Origin: Prorocentrum cordatum
Taxonomy: Eukaryota; Sar; Dinophyceae; Prorocentrales; Prorocentraceae
Direction: 5' to 3'
DNA: 64,000 nucleotides
NCBI GenBank assembly: GCA_963575745.1
Contig: CAUYUJ010001331.1
Span: 1 to 64,000, forward strand
The notes under the pieces are model-generated. The model saw only the letters and a list, made by a program, of their open reading frames with translations. It had not been told where the DNA came from and ran no database searches. The translations under genes and the position numbers were made by a program. The first letter of the stretch is position 1; each line of letters opens with the position of its first letter. This document shows positions 44,048 through 54,678 of this stretch, one piece after another.

Positions 44048-44764
44048 GAATTCTCAGCTCTGAAGAATTATTGTTGATCCCCCCCCACCGGTGCATACTG
44101 TTGTTTCGCAAACGAAGCGCGCCCCTCGACGCTCGCACTTTGTTTTTTGCAGGGAAGGTCTTCCTGCTCAAACTGGGCCCCTGGCCCCCGGGTTGCAACG
44201 ACAACGGCCCCCGCGTGAGACTTCCTTACAATTTGGCCAAGACCCCCGCCCCCGCCCGAGACTTCCTCGCATTTGATTCAAGACTCGCGCTCTCGCTGTG
44301 GACTTCCTTACAATTTATTCAGGAATCGCTCTCCCGGCGCTCTGGAGTCGCGCTCTCGCTGGAGGTTTGTGTGCAATTTACTGATTTCGAAGAGTGGCCT
44401 TGCGTTGGATTTTCTTCCATTTGTCCGCGCGCCGCGCTCCCGACACCCAGGCGCCCAGGAGTCGCGCCCGTTGTGGCCCCATGTGCATGCCCTTCGCGGC
44501 CCCGTTGTCGCCGCTCGCGTCCCCCTCACTGTCCTACGTGGCCCAGTTGCTACCCTCAGTGGCCCCATAGTTGCCTTCTGTGCCCCGCATTATATGCACT
44601 TCGTGGCCGCCGCTTGTTCGCGCTCTTCGTGGCCCCATGCGCATTCCCTTCGTGTCCCCGCTGTCGCCCTTCGCGGCCTACTTCGTGCCCTGCGTGGCCC
44701 TGCTGTCGTTCTCTCTTGCTCTCGCTTTCGCTTGTCGCCGTCGTCGTCGCCGTCGACTTCGACT

Positions 44765-44807
<43 letters not shown>

Positions 44808-45250
44808 GGTCGGCCCCCTGTCCGCCCCTCTTGGGGTCAGGTCGACGGTCCGCGGCCGCCCCGCCGATCAGCGCTGCCGCTGGCCAGGCCGACGGCCCGC
44901 GGCCGCCCCGCCGCTTGCGGGGGCCCGACCTGCAGGAGAGAAAGGTATACCCCCAAAAGGGGTTCGATCGAAGACGAAGAGAGCGGGCGTCGAGGGTTTG
45001 GGAAATACGCATTATTAGACACTCGAGCATATATGGCGAACAGTCTTAAACTTGTTGTTGTTGTTGTTGTTGAATTCTCATTTCTGAAGAGTAATTATTG
45101 TTGATCCCCCCCACCGGTGCACGCTGTTTCTTCTCAATCAAAGTGCGCCCCCTCGACGTTCGCACCCTGTTTTTTGACGGGGAAAGTCCCCTGCTCAAGC
45201 TGGGCCCTTGGCCCCCGCGTTGCAGCAGCAGCGATGGGGCGCGCTCGCAG
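44048..45250. repeat. Type A module and head of a following module
   Basis: 44,048-45,071: head GAATTCTCAGCTCTGAAGAA, CTCCCGC-type units, a GTGGCCCC-word region, (GTC)n at 44,736-44,808, a duplicated GCGGCCGCCCCGCCG phrase, CCCCAAAAGGGGTTCGATCG and the end CAGTCTTAAAC(TTG)n. The frame of 315 codons through it is not conserved in reading phase between copies. 45,072-45,250 is the head of another module, which then dissolves into poly-C/poly-G sequence. Confidence 0.85.
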
Positions 45251-45269
45251 GGCCCGATAGATTAAAAGG

Positions 45270-45905
45270 GGCGCCCCAGCTTGAACCCCCCCCCCTCGCC
45301 CCTTTTCGCGGCCCGGAAAGGGAGGGGGCTTCCAAGCTACCCCCCCCCCCCCCCTCCCCCCCTTTAATTGAGCCGGGGCGAGCCGCCCCCCCTCTTGAAA
45401 GGGGGGGGGGGGGGCTTCGGAAGCTTCCCCCCCCTCCCTTTTCGCGGCCGGAAAGGGAAGGGGGGGCTTCAAAGATACCCCTTCCCCCTCCCCCCCTCCT
45501 TCTTTTAATGGGGCTGGGGTGCCCCCCCCCCCCCCCCCACCCCCCCCTTTGATAGAGGGAGGGGGGGGGGGGGGGGGGGGGGGGGGCTTTGGAAGCCCCC
45601 CCCCCCCCCCCCTTCCCTCCCCTGGTGCAAAAGGGGGGGGGGCTTGAAGCCCCCCCCCCCCCCTTCCTCCCTGTGGCCGCCCAGCTCCCGGAGCCATCGC
45701 TCTCCCTTTCGCCTCCATTTATTCCCGCCCTCTCCCTCCTCCTCTCCTTCCTTTTGCCTCCTCCTCCTCTTCCTCGTCCTCCTCATCCTCCTCATTGTCA
45801 TCATCGTCGTCATCATCATCACCATCATCATTGTGCTCCCCCGCGGGTCCTTCCGTTCCGTCCCTCCCCCCCCTCCTCCTCGGTTTTCTTCTCCTCCTCC
45901 TCCAT
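45270..45905. repeat. Poly-C/poly-G stretch, then TCC/ATC tract
   Basis: 45,285-45,660 alternates long C and G runs with GGGGCTTCCAAGC / GGGGCTTGAAGC words, resembling 56,370-56,825. 45,720-45,905 is imperfect TCC then ATC repeats. This is the left flank of the tyrosine-recombinase retroelement. Confidence 0.85.
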
Positions 45906-45910
45906 TTTTC

Positions 45911-46123
45911 CATGGGCGCCCTGGGCAGCTCTTGGGCGCGGGGAGATGTCGCGGCGGTGCGTTCGGCCCTTGTCATGCTATTTTTCTTGCTCGTCCGATG
46001 CTGCGGGGCGGCTAGCGTTGGCTGAGGCGAATCCCCCTCCTGCGCGCCCGCGGGCGCGCCCGCGGCGCAGGCTTTCGCGATTCGGGATTCGCCTGGCCGC
46101 CCCGCATTCGGGGATGCGTTTTC
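45911..46123 (+). repeat. Split direct repeat A1
   Basis: 213 bp starting CATGGGCGCCCTGGGCAGCT and ending GGGGATGCGTTTTC. It contains an inverted repeat (CCTGCGC ... GCGCAGG) around an alternating G/C stretch. About 95% identical to A2, with no length difference. Confidence 0.9.
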
Positions 46124-46971
46124 GGGGCAACAGGAAAGAAAGGTCTAGCGCCCCGCGCTCGGGAGCTGGGCGCGGGTCGCACGCCGCGCGCGCGCGGGTT
46201 TCCGTGCCGCGACGCGCCGTTCGCCGACGCGCCGCGCGCCTTGCTGCCTTGGCTAATTGATTCCGCGCGCGCGCGCTGGCGGCCCTATCGGCGTCGCTCC
46301 TCCTCCTTCTCCCGCGCAGGTTCCGATGCCCCCTCTTCCTCCCCGCGCGCGCGCTGCGCCTCCGTTGTTCGCAGGTTCCCCCCTCCTCCTCCCACCCCCG
46401 CCGCAGGCGATGATTCCCTCGTCGTTTTGCCGGGCTCGAAAGGTCAGGATTTCCCGCGCAGGTAATGATTCCCTCGTCGTTTGCCAGGCTCGAAAAGTCA
46501 GGATTCTCTTCTATGCCTTTGTCACGGCGCACGAGGTGCGCGTGGGTGCCATGTCGGCCACCCCCATCCCTCCTTGCCGTCGCGCGTCGCGTCGGCAGGA
46601 ATGTGACAGTCTGCCTGCGTGCGTGTGTGCCGTATGCCGGCCCCCCCCCCAGTCTGCAGTATGCCTGCGACGGGCCGTGTGCCGGACTTCCCCCATGGCG
46701 CAGCATGCCTGCGATTGTGGCAATATACCTGCGTGTGCGTGCCGTATGCCGGCCCCCTAGTCTGCAGCATGCCTGCGACGTGCCGTATGCCGGCCCTTTC
46801 CCCGTCGCGCAGTACGCCTGCGGATGCGGCAATCTGCCTGCGCGTGCTTTCCGCATGCCGGCCCCCAATCTGCAGTATGCCCGCGAAGTGCCGCATGCTG
46901 GCTCTTGCCAGCGCGCGCGAGGGAAGCCGATTAGCTCGTGCGCGACGCGCCCCAACGCGCGCCAAGCGACC
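46124..46971. other. 5' leader of the tyrosine-recombinase element, with internal duplications
   Basis: An approximately 55-bp duplication with ATGATTCCCTCGTCGTTT at 46,409 and 46,464, and three copies of a larger block with GTGCCGTATGCCGGCCCCC / TCTGCAGTATGCCTGCGA between 46,622 and 46,895. No coding motif. It is likely untranslated leader. Confidence 0.6.
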
Positions 46972-48715
46972 ATGGCGCTGCCTCCCGAGAAAATCGTCGA
47001 GTTGATCGGCGGTTTGCCTGCTGGCGCTTTCGGCGCCGACAAGGCCGCCATCAGGGCTCGCGTGCGAAATCCCGCGCGGGGCCTCCCTGCCTGCGTTGCG
47101 TGCAAGGCCGATTAGGTCCTCTTCGTCGCCGAGGCCAACGCGGTGGGCGGGGGAGAGGCACCGCTGTTCCTGTGCACCGCGGTCGCGCGCCTCATGGCCG
47201 AAGCGGTCGGGGCGGCCCGCCCGATTGACTACTCGGACGCATCCATGCGCGAGATGTTGACTGCGGCCCTCAAGCCGGGCGCGAAGCCGTTCGCGGAAGA
47301 CAGACCCGCGGAGTGGCGCGATTTCGCCATCAAGCCGTGCCACGTCAATATGGCGTTGCGGGCGCAGTCGAAGGCGTGCTCGACCTTCGGGCCACAGGCC
47401 GCCGACCCGACCGCGCGCGCGGGCGCGGGTCGGCGCGCGACGCGGCGCCAGGGCGGGCCGTCGGCCCCGGCGGAGGCGCCCGCCAAGCCCGCGGAGGAAA
47501 CGGCACGCATCGCGGCAGCCATGGAAGATTACGCGAGGGCCAGCAAGGATTTGCTGGGAGACAAGAAAGAGAAGCCCTTGGCGTTCGCCATGGAGGAGCG
47601 GCGTGCTCCGCGCGCGCGGGGGCCGCCGAGCGAAGGGGGGGGGGCGCTTCCGCAGGACCGCGCGCGCGAGGTCTGGCTCGGAAACTTCCCCCGCGAAGGG
47701 TTGCCGACGGAAGAGTCGATGCGCAAGTTCGCGTCTGCGGGTCGAACGGCCCAGAAGAATAGCCGCTTGTATATCGGGAGCGCCGAGGGCGAGAGCCTGC
47801 AGGCGCCCTGGCTTGGCGCCGCGCGTCGCGGCCGATCCCCGCTCCGATGTCTCCGTTCCACGCGCAGGACCACTGCAAGCCCCAATAGGCGCGGACGCCG
47901 AGGCTGGATTCGGCACCAGCGGGGCCAGGCTCGTGGCGCGATCGCGCGTCGGCCATCATCACCGCGGCTAACCGCGCGGGGGCGTCCCTGGACCGAATGG
48001 ATTTTCTCGGTTACGCGCACTTTCAGGCCGCGCGCGCAGCGGCGGGACGCGAGCGCCCGCGCGGGCCCAGTCGCGCGAGGCCCACGTGATGGAGTGGGGG
48101 CTTCGCTGCACATTGTCAGCTCGCGCGCGTGAGTGAAGAGCACGGGGGCGTCAAGGCTAGGCGCGAAGCGGCTGGGCCGCTGCCCGAAGCTGCGCGGGCG
48201 GGGCCGCGCCGCGTGCAGGTATCACATGCGCGCGATTTGCTGCTCCGCCAGAAGGTGGCGAAATATCTGGAGCACAGCGATGAAGCCTCGACGGCCGCGT
48301 TCACCGTGTTGTCGTGGGACATCCTGCGCGCCGCCAAGGTGCGAAGCGATTCGGGCGGGGCCGCGCGGGCAATGCGCATTGGGCTGCCCGCCCCAGGCGA
48401 GAGTCGAGCAGTCGGACCGCCAGGCGTCGATCGCCAAGGGCGGGGGCAAGAAGTGCGGCAGCGACCGGCGCGACCAGGCGCGCCCGCGCGCGAGCGCCCC
48501 GCGGACGCGCGCACGCGCCACGACGCGCGAGGCGACGAGGCCCGGGCCAAGGGTCCCGAGGAGCCCCGTTCTTCGGCGTTCGCGCAGCCCGCGCCGTGAC
48601 GCACCTGGCAAAGCCGGCAACAAAGGAAACGGCAAGCCTGGCAAAGGAGGGGCTTCCAAGGACGCGGGGAGCTCGTGGAACAGGCCCGAGAGGGCCGATG
48701 CCTGGCGGTGGTGAC
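46972..48715 (+). pseudogene. gag-like ORF1 of the tyrosine-recombinase element
   Basis: ATG at 46,972 (MALPPEKIVELIGGLPAGAF) reads to a TAG at 47,113-47,115. The same frame continues to 48,132 (for example IDYSDASMREMLTAALKPGA). Coding-like sequence then shifts frame (RDLLLRQKVAKYLEHSDEAS, about 48,230) and again (DRQASIAKGGGKKC, about 48,420), ending in a Lys/Gly-rich tail AGNKGNGKPGKGG before a stop at 48,714. The acidic/helical N-terminal part plus basic Gly/Lys tail is gag-like (RNA binding); there is no zinc knuckle. I recognise no named domain, so the assignment rests on position and composition. Confidence 0.5.
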
Positions 48716-48949
48716 GCCAGAGCGCTGGCGCTTTGCATGCTAATTATTCGCTCGCCCAAGGCGCGACCCGCGAGCGCGCCCGCGCGATTGTCGCGCGACG
48801 AGCCGCGTAGGCGACGGGGCTCCCCCACTGCACTTTGCCGACAGCGGTGAGAGCGCAGCGTGGCGTGGGCCGTCGCCCGAGGGACAGGAGGCGCCGCGTC
48901 TGCGCCGCGGCCGGGACTGCCCCGCCCGCGCGCGCGCAGCGCAGGGCGC

Positions 48950-49890
48950 GAATGCCGATTCCGACAACGATGTCGGGGGCGGGGGCGGCGATCTGTGCCC
49001 CCAGCAAATTCACGATGCCGGCTGCGCTTTTGAAGAGGCCCGCAACCATCATCCGCCGAAGGCGCATCGAAACGCCGCCGCGTTGCCGCGCGCGGTCAGG
49101 TCAGAGCCGCCGTGGAAGCACTGCTTGTCGACGAAGGCAGGATGGCGGGCATGGGCCCCCTCTGCCATGTGGCCTGGGCGGCGCATCTGCCGCGGGTCAG
49201 CGAAATTGCGCCGCTCGCCAGGGCTGCGCGCGGCGCGGCGGTGGCAGCGAGCCAGACGCCCGATCAGCTCTTGCATCAGAAGCGCGAGGCGGCCCTGCAG
49301 TTCTGGCAGGATCGCAAACGTGCGACGGCTCCAGCATGGAAGGCGCCATCCAGCATGCCCGCATCGCGCGCCGAGTTCAGCCGAGGAGCGCGCTTGCGGG
49401 GAGGCGCGCTATGCGAGATTACCATGGCACGTGCGTTCCGTTCTTGGGCCTGACAAGAATTTGTTGCTCTTGGCCGAGATGATGCAAGCCGCTGGGGTGG
49501 CCCGCGACGCGGCGCGGGCGCGCGCCGGCGGAGCGCGGCCTCGTGCGCGAGGCGCCCGACATTAATTTGGCGCGCGATTTGGAAGAAGGGTTCCATATTG
49601 TCGGGGTCCTGCCGCACTCGGGCATGAACGCGGACGTGGCCCCGAAGGAGACCGCGTGCCCGTCCGAGCTGCGCGGCCGGGCGGACGCTTTGAACGCCGC
49701 CACTCTCGATCGCGCGTCTCGGGACCTGGGGGCCGACGCGGAAGTCACCCAGATATTGCATCAGAAAGCATATGAGGAGGCGCGCGCGCGTGCGCCCCGC
49801 GCGCTGGAGTGGGCGGCCTGCACGGGTCGCGGCGCCCGCGCGCATGCAGGTAGCCGCGGGTCAGGCGGCGCGGGTACGTCTGTCTGACTT
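48950..49890 (+). pseudogene. Pre-RT region of pol (ORF2 N-terminal part)
   Basis: Two frames carry coding-like sequence. Frame 49,112-49,453 has ALLVDEGRMAGMGPLCHVAW and a helical stretch LLHQKREAALQFWQDRKRAT. After a frame change, 49,543-49,887 has INLARDLEEGFHIVGVLPHS, a phrase of the type '(L)-x-x-D-L-x-x-G-F-x-(I/V)-V-G' found ahead of the RT in related dinoflagellate elements as I recall them. No enzymatic motif. It is followed by the RT about 180 bases on. Confidence 0.5.
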
Positions 49891-50066
49891 GCCGCGAGGG
49901 GCGATATTGAACCCGCGTTTCCCCGTCGGCGAGGGATGGCGATGGAAGGAATCGGGCTGGGCGCGCAAGGAGGGGCGCAGTCTCCGTGGCGCGCAGTCTC
50001 CCCGCGCCCTGCCCCGGGGGTCGGTGCGCTTAGGTTCGCGCGATTGACGACTTTACTGTTACGGGA

Positions 50067-50859
50067 GTGAATGACTGCGCCGCGGCAGCCGAAAGGTGCA
50101 GGTGGGCCCTGGCGCGCGCGGCCCGCCCTCGCCCCTCCCCTTGTGTTGCCGCGGCCGCGCGAAGGGTCGATTCTCTCGGCGCTCTGGTCGAGCTGGCGCG
50201 GATCGCGGCCGCGGCCGGTGCGCCGGTGTTGAGCAAGGAAGATTTCGTTGGGGCTTATAAGACGCTGCCTGTGCGAGGCGCCGACCTCCCGCTGGCCCAC
50301 GCGGCTTGGGCCAAGGGAGCCAGCGAAGGCTACTGCTTGCAGCTCCTGGGTTGCCCGTTCGGCGCCGTGGGGAGCGGGTGCGCTTGGGGCCGCGTTGGCG
50401 CGGCGCTCCAGGCACGGGGCGCGACCGCCGCGGCGTCACAGCGCACGCCCCCCCGCGCGGCAGGCGATCCTTGCCAAGTTATTCAGGCTTGCGTCGGGGC
50501 GGTTTGTGGACGACCTGTTCCGGGCCGACGCCGACAGAGGGCCTGGCGCGGGCGGCCCCCGCGCCGCCGCCGAGGTGTTGAGAGCGGTTGTCGAAGATCT
50601 GTTAGGCTGGCGCCTCGATGCCGGCAAGCGCGTCGTTGCCGAGACGAGGGCAAATGTGCTCGGCGTCGACGCGGAAGTGCGCGGTTCGGGCGAGGAGCTA
50701 TCGCTCGTGTTCGCGATCGGCACTGACAAGCGTGATAAGTGGAGCCAGGAGATCGAGGGGGCGCTGGCGGCAGGGCGAATGTCGCTGGCGGCCGCCTCCA
50801 AACTCGCCGGCAGATTGGGATGGGGGTCCAGCGCGGTGTTCGGCAGAGGCGCGCGATGA
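50067..50859 (+). pseudogene. DIRS-type reverse transcriptase
   Basis: One frame reads LSKEDFVGAYKTLPVRGADL (palm motif A, Asp 50,241-50,243) and GYCLQLLGCPFGAVGS. A frameshift between about 50,410 and 50,460 leads to LASGRFVDDLFRADADRG, with the catalytic Asp pair at 50,509-50,514. It continues through VVEDLLGWRLDAGKRV, VLGVDAEV and ASKLAGRLGWGSSAVFGRGA to a stop at 50,857-50,859. The K-x-D-F/A...AY-x-x-L-P-V wording and the A-x-x-x-AG-(K/R)-L...F-G end are typical of DIRS-order and gypsy-related RTs. It copies the element RNA into DNA. Broken by the frameshift. Confidence 0.8.
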
Positions 50860-50929
50860 GCCACGCGCGCAGGCAGCGTGCGCGAGCGGGGGCGACGGCA
50901 GGCGCCCGAGTATACCTGGCACCGCTGTT

Positions 50930-51709
50930 CTGGCATGCGCAACAGCGGGGGTGGGCGCTGAATTCTCGGTTCCGAAGAGCACTGGAGTGGTGGCTGCGCT
51001 TCCTCCGAAGCGCGCCAGAACGCGCGGTGCCCCTGCGAGTGGGCCCATGCCGACCCCGCTACCTTGTGTATTCCGACGCGACGGGTGGTGGCAGGCGACG
51101 TATGCGCGAGCCCACGGCGCCGGCCCCGCCCGGACTGCGCCGCCACCGCAGGCTCGCGTGGGTCATCATCGGACCCGATCGTAAGCAGTATGCGGCGGCC
51201 GATGTGCCCGGTCCAGTCAAGCGGTGGGCGCGGCACCGCAGGACGCAGGCGGGAACGCCCCACCGACCGCGCGCAACGCGGCACGCGGCCCCCCGTGCGC
51301 GACAGGTCGCGACTTGGGAGCTCGTCGCGGCAGTATGCGCCTTGCATCATTCGCTCTCGGAGTTGCGCAACGCCGAGATATTGATGTTTGTGGATTCAAA
51401 GGCGTGGCCAAGCGCGGACCGTCGGGCCGCGCGCGCAGTGCCCGTCGGCTGCGGCAGGCCGCGCTCGGTGCACTCTTGCGCGGCACCTCGCGCCAGCCAG
51501 ATTATAACGCGCTGGTTGCCGACATCTGGTTCGCGGCGGCTACCGCGCGGTGCCTCCTGAGCGCATGGTACGTGCCATCGGCGCTCAACGTGGCGGACGC
51601 CCCCGCGCGACCCGCTAAGAAAGCGGCCGAGATAGCGGCCATGCACCGCGAGGGCATCGCCCGGGTGGCGCGGCCATGGCCCCGCGCGGCGCCTTGGGAC
51701 TCACGCTAG
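50930..51709 (+). pseudogene. RNase H domain of the tyrosine-recombinase element
   Basis: RALEWWLRFLRSAPERAVPL leads to YLVYSDATGGG (first acidic residue Asp 51,075-51,077), then LAWVIIGPDRK, ATWELVAAVCALHH (Glu) and ILMFVDSKA (Asp). A frameshift follows, and then YNALVADIWFAAATARCLLS, AWYVPSALNVADAPARP and a stop at 51,707-51,709. The D...E...D...D order is that of RNase H, and A-D-x-x-(A/S)-R is the usual final motif in DIRS elements. The position directly after RT is as expected. Confidence 0.8.
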
Positions 51710-51728
51710 CAAGGGCATCTGATGGCAT

Positions 51729-52270
51729 GTGAAACGGAAAAGGGGGCACGAGTGCCGACGCGGCGGGCACGTGGCGACCGCGGCGCGCCGTGAGCGAAGA
51801 TCCGCGAGCGGGGTGCTCGAGCGTCTGTCGTGCGCATCGCGATGGGCGCCCGCAAATGTTGCGGACCCGGTAGGCGCAGTTGCTTTGCAATGTCTGGCAT
51901 CCAAGCTCGCGGCCGAGGGCGCGACGCCCCCCTCCGACATTTCCGAGTTCTCGGCGGGGGAGGCGAGGGAAATGTTCCCATGCCTCCGTGAGTGTTCGGT
52001 ATGCTTTACCGGGGCACTTGTCGCGCGTGCACGGGGAATGGTCCATGATAAAGCGAAGCGACCGCGGGAGAACGCGGCGGAAGCGTCATCCCAGGTTGCG
52101 CGCACGGCGCCACCTTACCCACCGAGGTAGGGGGGCGCCCGGCCGCCGCGCGGGGCCCGCGGTTGTAAAGGCGGCGGAGGTAATGATCGAGGAGGCTGCC
52201 AAGCGCCCGGCGCTGGCTCCGGGCTTGCGGGCGACGCGCCGGCCTGGCGCGGCATTGACCCCTCAATATG
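51729..52270 (+). pseudogene. Connector between RNase H and recombinase
   Basis: The frame 51,729-52,130 contains VALQCLASKLAAEGATPPSD and EFSAGEAREMFPCLRECSVC, non-repetitive and probably coding in the ancestor. No domain recognised. The next coding-like piece (RPALAPGLRATRRPG, about 52,205) is in another frame. Confidence 0.35.
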
Positions 52271-53727
52271 CTCTTGCGTTACTTTCGGCGGCGCGGCAGG
52301 CACAGCAGGCACCGCGTCACGGCGCCGCGGGCCCCGTGCGCCGCGTTCGGCGCGGAGGTGCCAGTGCCGTCGCTACTGGCAGAGGCGATCCGCCAGTTGA
52401 CGAAGCTCCAAACGCCGCCCGTAACATTCGAATGCGAAGGCGGGAAAATGCACGGGGCGCGCGCAAGATTTGTCATCCGCGCGCGATGGTTGCCAGGCAC
52501 ACCTCGTCGGCGCGCCGAAGAGTTGCGGCTGTCGGGAAAAGGGCTGGAGCGCATGCGCCGCATCCAGATGGCCGCGCTGTGGAGAGAGTTCCACGCGTGG
52601 AAGCTCTCGGCATATCCGTATGCTTCAGCGATTGAATTATTCGGCCAAGCGTGCGAATCGGCCGGGGCCTCACCCTGGCCGCCGCGCGCAATCACACGGC
52701 ACGTGATGGTGGCGCTCTGCCGCCGCCCGGGTATTCTGTCACATTATTTGCAAGGCGTGCGATCTGTGCTGCATTTGCTCCGCGCAGACACGGGGGCCCT
52801 GGCGGATGCGCTGGCCCTGGTGTTCGGCGCCCGGAAGGTGTGGCCACCGCGCGCGCCGCCCAGAAGTTCCGCGAGCCCGTCGGGAGGCGGAACCGCCTGG
52901 CGCGCAAAGGTTTCGTGCGCGCGCCACGGCGGACAACGTCCGCGCGATGGCAGATTGGTTGCGCGAGGCACGGCCGCGCGCCCATCGGGCGGCGGGCCGC
53001 GCGCGCCGACCGGTGTGCCCTGCGGTCGGCAGATTGAGCGCGGCGACATGGCCGACGCATTTGTCATCTGCTGGCAGTTTTGCTTGCGCTTCGGCTCCGA
53101 AGTGGTGGGGCTGAATGCGCCAGCACATAGCGTGATTTCGCTCCACGAGGACGAAGGGAAGCACCAGGTGCAGGTGCAATTCCGCCGCCGTAAAGGCAAG
53201 TTGGCGCCAGACCCGGCGAGCCGCTCGAACAGCTTCTGCCTGGCGTCACCCACGTGGACGGGCTGGCTTGCGTCGAGCTCGCCGCTGCCCACCTGGGGCT
53301 CCATCGCGCACTGGAGTGGGGGGCGCGTTGCTTTCGGCGCGGCCGCGCCGACCAGGCGGGGCCCCATATCCTGTCTGCCCGTGCTTGCACGGGGCCCGGG
53401 CCGCTCGCGCGTGAGGCACTCCGCGCCGGGGGGCCGGCGGCGTTGTTTTTCGAGGTCGGCTGGAAGTCAGTGGCCGCGTTCGGGTGCCGCGTAGGTGGTG
53501 GGCGCGGCCTCGCTGCCTGGGCCGCGATGGCACGGCGCGTTATGAAGCGCAGGTACCCGGCAGCAAAGACGAAGGCCATGGTGCTAGCGGCCGAGGCGGA
53601 AATCGCGCACTCTGATTCCGACGAGGCGCCGCCCTGCAGGCATCGGGGTCGGGGCTCCGCGGCGGCGCTTGGCGCGCAGGACGCGCCGATCGCCGCGGAA
53701 GCAGTGCAGGGGTCGCCCAGGCGGTGA
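52271..53727 (+). pseudogene. Tyrosine recombinase (YR) of the retroelement
   Basis: One frame gives the N-terminal DNA-binding-like part (LWREFHAWKLSAYPYASAIE, ILSHYLQGVRSVLHLLRADT) and then ADAFVICWQFCLRFGSEVVG, whose Arg (53,087-53,089) fits the first catalytic Arg box. After a frameshift (between about 53,240 and 53,300) comes REALRAGGPAALFFEVGW, matching the second box H-x-L-R-A-G-G-A. The box Arg is at 53,422-53,424, and Glu stands where His is usual. RRVMKRRYPAAK supplies a candidate nucleophile Tyr (53,554-53,556), 44 residues after that Arg. It would integrate the circular cDNA. Frameshift and missing His suggest it is dead. Confidence 0.7.
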
Positions 53728-53800
53728 GGGGAGCAGACCAAGCATCTGCAGTCTGCACGGCGTGCGCGCGGGCGTCGTTCCGCCGAGCATGCATCGGGTG

Positions 53801-53833
53801 ACGTCGGCGAGGTTGCTCGGCTCCGCGACGCCG
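53801..53833 (+). repeat. Split direct repeat B1
   Basis: 33 bp starting ACGTCGGCGAGGTTGCTCGG, identical to 54,231-54,263. It lies 73 bases after the recombinase stop and 90 bases before A2. Confidence 0.85.
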
Positions 53834-53923
53834 ACTCGCGCTCCCATCACCGCCAGGCCTGGGCCCGCGCCTGTCGACGGCTGTGCCCTGCGTAAGCGCG
53901 GGCCCAGCCTCGACGCGACTTCT

Positions 53924-54136
53924 CATGGGCGCCCTGGGCAGCTCTTGGGCGCGGGGAGAACTCTCGGCGGTGCGTTCGGCCCTTGTCATGCTACTGTTCT
54001 TGCTCATCCCATGCTGCGGGGCGGCTAGTGTTGGCTGAGGCGAATCCCCCTCCTGCGCGCCCGCGGGCGCGTCCGCGGCGCAGGCTTTCGCGATTCGGGA
54101 TTCGCCTGGCCGTCACGCATTCGGGGATGCGTTTTC
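53924..54136 (+). repeat. Split direct repeat A2
   Basis: 213 bp, second copy of A1. It is flanked by a 13-bp inverted repeat, GCCCAGCCTCGAC (53,902-53,914) and GTCGAGGCTGGGC (54,193-54,205), which A1 lacks. Confidence 0.9.
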
Positions 54137-54230
54137 CCGCCCACCCGACCCTGCTGCGCGAGCGCGGTGGCGTCGCGGTGGCTCCTGGGCGTGTCGAGGC
54201 TGGGCTGGCCCAGGGCTCGGCGGGGGGGAG

Positions 54231-54263
54231 ACGTCGGCGAGGTTGCTCGGCTCCGCGACGCCG
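54231..54263 (+). repeat. Split direct repeat B2 and right end of element
   Basis: Identical to B1 over 33 bp, followed within six bases by CCATTTTTCC and the TCC/ATC tract that forms the right flank. Confidence 0.85.
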
Positions 54264-54279
54264 GCTCACCATTTTTCCC

Positions 54280-54647
54280 TCCTCCTCCTCCTCATCATCA
54301 TCATCATCATCATCCTCTTCCTCGTCCTCCTCCTCCTCCTCCTCCTCCTCCTCCTCCTCCTCGTTATCCTCCTCCGTTTCCCCCTCCTCGTCCTCCTCCT
54401 CCTCCTCCTCCTCCTCCTCCTCCTCCTCCTCCTCCTCCTCCTCCTCCCCTCTCCCTCCTCCTCCTCCTCCTCCTCCCCCTCTCCTCCTCCCTCCTCCTCT
54501 CCTCCTCTCCTCCTCCTTCTTTTTTCCTCCTTCTCCTCCCCCCCCCCCTCCTCATTCTTCCGCCTCCTCCTCTCCTCCTCCTCCTCCTCCTCCTCCTCCT
54601 CCTCCTCCTCCCTCCTCCTCCTCCTCCTCCTCCTCCTCCTCCTCCTC

Positions 54648-54678
<31 letters not shown>

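Larger units (their letters stand above)
45911..54263 (+). mobile_element. DIRS/Ngaro-like tyrosine-recombinase retrotransposon with split direct repeats
   Basis: A1 (45,911-46,123), internal region with gag-like, RT, RNase H and tyrosine-recombinase segments, then B1 (53,801-53,833), A2 (53,924-54,136) and B2 (54,231-54,263). A1 and A2 are both 213 bp and differ at about 11 positions by hand count. B1 and B2 are identical over 33 bp. This is the A1-...-B1-A2-B2 plan of DIRS-order elements with split direct repeats, which use a recombinase rather than a DDE integrase. CCATTTTTCC occurs at both outer edges (45,902-45,911 and 54,269-54,278). Coding regions have several frameshifts and stops, so the copy is likely inactive. 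Confidence 0.8.

Noticed and set aside
44955-44975. GGGGTTCGATCG in type A modules as a tRNA B box
   Set aside because: No A box at the right distance, no cloverleaf, and the CC that should end the box is missing.
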